Shown here: positions 4,997-5,931 of the stretch, one piece after another | Position numbering within the stretch: the first letter of the stretch is position 1 | How the letters are laid out: every line of letters starts with the position of its first letter | Assembly: GCA_949298295.1 (NCBI GenBank) | Contig: CASFWS010000087.1 | Location: 1 to 5,931 of the forward strand | DNA length: 5,931 bases | Source: an uncultured Bacillota bacterium | GTDB lineage: Bacteria; Bacillota_I; Bacilli_A; RFN20; CAG-826 | Direction of reading: 5' to 3' | The notes under the pieces: model-generated | Told to the model about the DNA's origin: nothing | What the model saw: only the letters and a program-made list of their open reading frames with translations | Database searches by the model: none | Made by a program: the position numbers and the translations under genes

Positions 4997-5931
4997 ATGA
5001 AAAAGAACGTTCTTGCGCTTCTTCTACCATCTCTCCTCGTTCTCGCCGCTTGCGGCGGAACCTCCTCTTCCTCCTCCGAAGAAGCTTCGTCTCCGACCTC
5101 CTCGGAAGAAGTCTCTTCCTCGAGCGAGGAAACCCTTCCTCCGGCTTCCTCTTCCTCTTCGGGCGAAGAAATCCCCGACTCCTCTACGAGCGAAGAGGAT
5201 AGCGAACCGGTCATCGTCATCCCGACGGTGACCCCGACCATCCACCTTACCATCGATGGCATCACGGTCCTTGAGGAAAACGGCATCTACATCGGCTCGC
5301 CGAACATCGAAGGGGCGAGCGCCGAGGTCTGGGGATATGCCGAAGCGACGCTCGAGACCGACGGGACCTATTCCTACACCTTCCCGGAGACCGAGATCGA
5401 GCAATACATCGTCTTCCAGGTCTATGTCCAGAACAAGGAAGGCGGGGATTGGTCCGGCGTCCTTTGCGACGAATGCGCCGGGAACAAGGACATCCAGGTC
5501 CTGACCGAGGAAGGGGTCAACGATTACGACGTGACCGTCACCTTCTCCTCCCAGCCCGATTCGAGCAACGTCGTTAGTGACGTCACCTTCACCCTCACGG
5601 CCAGCGACGCTGAAGGGAACCCGATCGACGAGGAAGGCCTCTACATCGTCGCTTACGATTCGATCAATCGCGGCGGTTCCGAGACCGTTTGGAACAATGA
5701 AGGCAACGGCGTCTACTCCTATATCTACGAAAGCATCCCGGTGGGGGCCTTCACCATCAACCCCTATCTCGAGGCGACCAACGACATCACCAAGATCACC
5801 TGGAACAAATCCGACACCCTCGGGTCGGCCGGATATCACTTTGACATCGTCTCCGGTGTGAACGAATATAACTTCGCGGCAACCTGGACGAACATTCCGA
5901 CCCCTTCGACCGGGGAAGGCTACGAGGTAAG
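4997..5931 (+). CDS. Uncharacterised lipoprotein with Ser/Glu tether and two tandem beta-sandwich-like modules (partial, 3' end missing)
   Basis: The frame is open from ATG 4997 to the right edge (311 complete codons, no stop). I do not recognise the family. Visible parts: lipoprotein leader with lipobox LAAC (Cys19); a Ser/Glu/Pro tether about 22-70; and two related modules at about 82-187 and 195-301. Paired positions are G96-I-Y-I with G214-L-Y-I, V111-W112 with V231-W232, G123-x-Y-S-Y with G238-x-Y-S-Y, W152 with W269, and GVNDY (173-177) with GVNEY (287-291). Alternating hydrophobic and polar residues and the conserved Trp/Tyr suggest beta-sandwich folds such as carbohydrate-binding or Ig-like modules. 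Module 1 has a Cys pair, C157 and C160, absent from module 2. The protein continues after 'PTPSTGEGYEV', probably into a further linker or domain, so it could be a glycan-binding protein or the front of a larger glycoside hydrolase. It follows the galactanase by 28 bases with its own ribosome site, which suggests a role in the same glycan pathway. Confidence 0.85.
   Translation, partial: MKKNVLALLLPSLLVLAACGGTSSSSSEEASSPTSSEEVSSSSEETLPPASSSSSGEEIPDSSTSEEDSEPVIVIPTVTPTIHLTIDGITVLEENGIYIGSPNIEGASAEVWGYAEATLETDGTYSYTFPETEIEQYIVFQVYVQNKEGGDWSGVLCDECAGNKDIQVLTEEGVNDYDVTVTFSSQPDSSNVVSDVTFTLTASDAEGNPIDEEGLYIVAYDSINRGGSETVWNNEGNGVYSYIYESIPVGAFTINPYLEATNDITKITWNKSDTLGSAGYHFDIVSGVNEYNFAATWTNIPTPSTGEGYEV
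5060..5206 (+). repeat. Low-complexity Ser/Glu tether of the second lipoprotein
   Basis: Codons 22-70 encode mostly Ser and Glu with scattered Pro, Thr and Ala, made of repeated TCC/TCT/TCG and GAA/GAG codons, which gives a pyrimidine-rich look broken by GAA. Same design as in the galactanase but without close sequence identity. Confidence 0.78.
5240..5557 (+). repeat. Module 1 of the tandem repeat in the second lipoprotein
   Basis: Residues 82-187. The order is Gly-Ile-Tyr-Ile strand, Val-Trp (111-112), Asp-Gly-Thr-Tyr-Ser-Tyr (122-127), a 'VFQVYV' strand, Trp152, a CDEC motif (157-160), and a closing GVNDYDVTVTF (173-183). 'DGTYSYTF' resembles the turn-strand seen in starch-binding-like and other carbohydrate-binding folds, but no named CBM family can be assigned by eye. 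Confidence 0.6.
5579..5899 (+). repeat. Module 2 of the tandem repeat in the second lipoprotein
   Basis: Residues 195-301. It repeats the module 1 pattern 114-118 residues later: Gly-Leu-Tyr-Ile (214-217), Val-Trp (231-232), Gly-Val-Tyr-Ser-Tyr (238-242), Trp269, and GVNEYNFAATW (287-297). The Cys pair of module 1 is not conserved. A Pro/Thr/Ser/Gly stretch follows (301-308), suggesting a linker into another domain outside the window. Confidence 0.6.

Noticed and set aside
4045..5286. Long open frame on the - strand (413 codons) spanning the galactanase and the next gene
   Set aside because: It crosses the boundary of two well-supported + strand genes, is full of low-complexity Glu/Gly/Val/Arg, and has no recognisable domain. 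Strong C/G bias at third positions leaves antisense frames open by chance.
5024..5839. Open frame on the - strand (271 codons) opposite the second lipoprotein
   Set aside because: It is the antisense shadow of a + strand frame that has a lipobox, tether and internal repeats; its Arg/Gly-rich end is just the complement of the Ser/Glu tether.

Overview
The window reads as one tightly packed, single-strand block of a bacterial glycan-utilisation operon, probably for beta-1,4-galactan (type I arabinogalactan, pectin side chains). All five genes are on the + strand and nothing convincing is encoded on the - strand. The DNA is GC-rich, with strong preference for C or G at third codon positions. TGA is a real stop (end of the first gene) and Trp is TGG, so the ordinary bacterial code is in use. 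Both exported proteins are lipoproteins with a short leader, a Cys-Gly-Gly start to the mature protein and a long Ser/Glu-rich tether. From general knowledge this style is common in uncultured gut and rumen Bacilli/Erysipelotrichia-like Firmicutes. That placement is an inference, not a proof.

Layout: (1) 2-583, C-terminal 193 residues of a MalE/GanS-type sugar-binding protein, its start lying off the left edge. (2) 583-2352, a MalF/GanP-type permease of 589 aa whose N-terminal membrane region appears duplicated. (3) 2352-3233, a MalG/GanQ-type permease of 293 aa. (4) 3238-4968, a surface lipoprotein with an Ig-like domain and a GH53 endo-beta-1,4-galactanase domain. (5) 4997-5931 and beyond, an unrecognised lipoprotein with two tandem repeats of about 115 residues that look like beta-sandwich modules, open at the right edge. 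Junctions are TGATG (1-base overlap), TAATG (1-base overlap), 4 bases and 28 bases, so co-transcription and translational coupling are likely. No gene-free stretch exceeds 28 bases, and no tRNA, rRNA, CRISPR, insertion sequence or strong terminator was seen.

How it fits together: the anchored GH53 enzyme would cut galactan outside the membrane, the binding protein would capture the oligosaccharides, and the two permeases would import them using an ATPase encoded elsewhere (as with MsmX in Bacillus subtilis). The order binding protein-permease-permease-GH53 matches B. subtilis ganS-ganP-ganQ-(ganA)-ganB, except that no GH42 beta-galactosidase sits between the permease and the galactanase. The fifth gene may hold the glycan or be the N-terminus of another enzyme. 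The most unusual points are the permease duplication, the repeat-bearing fifth protein, and an odd C-terminal tail on the galactanase.
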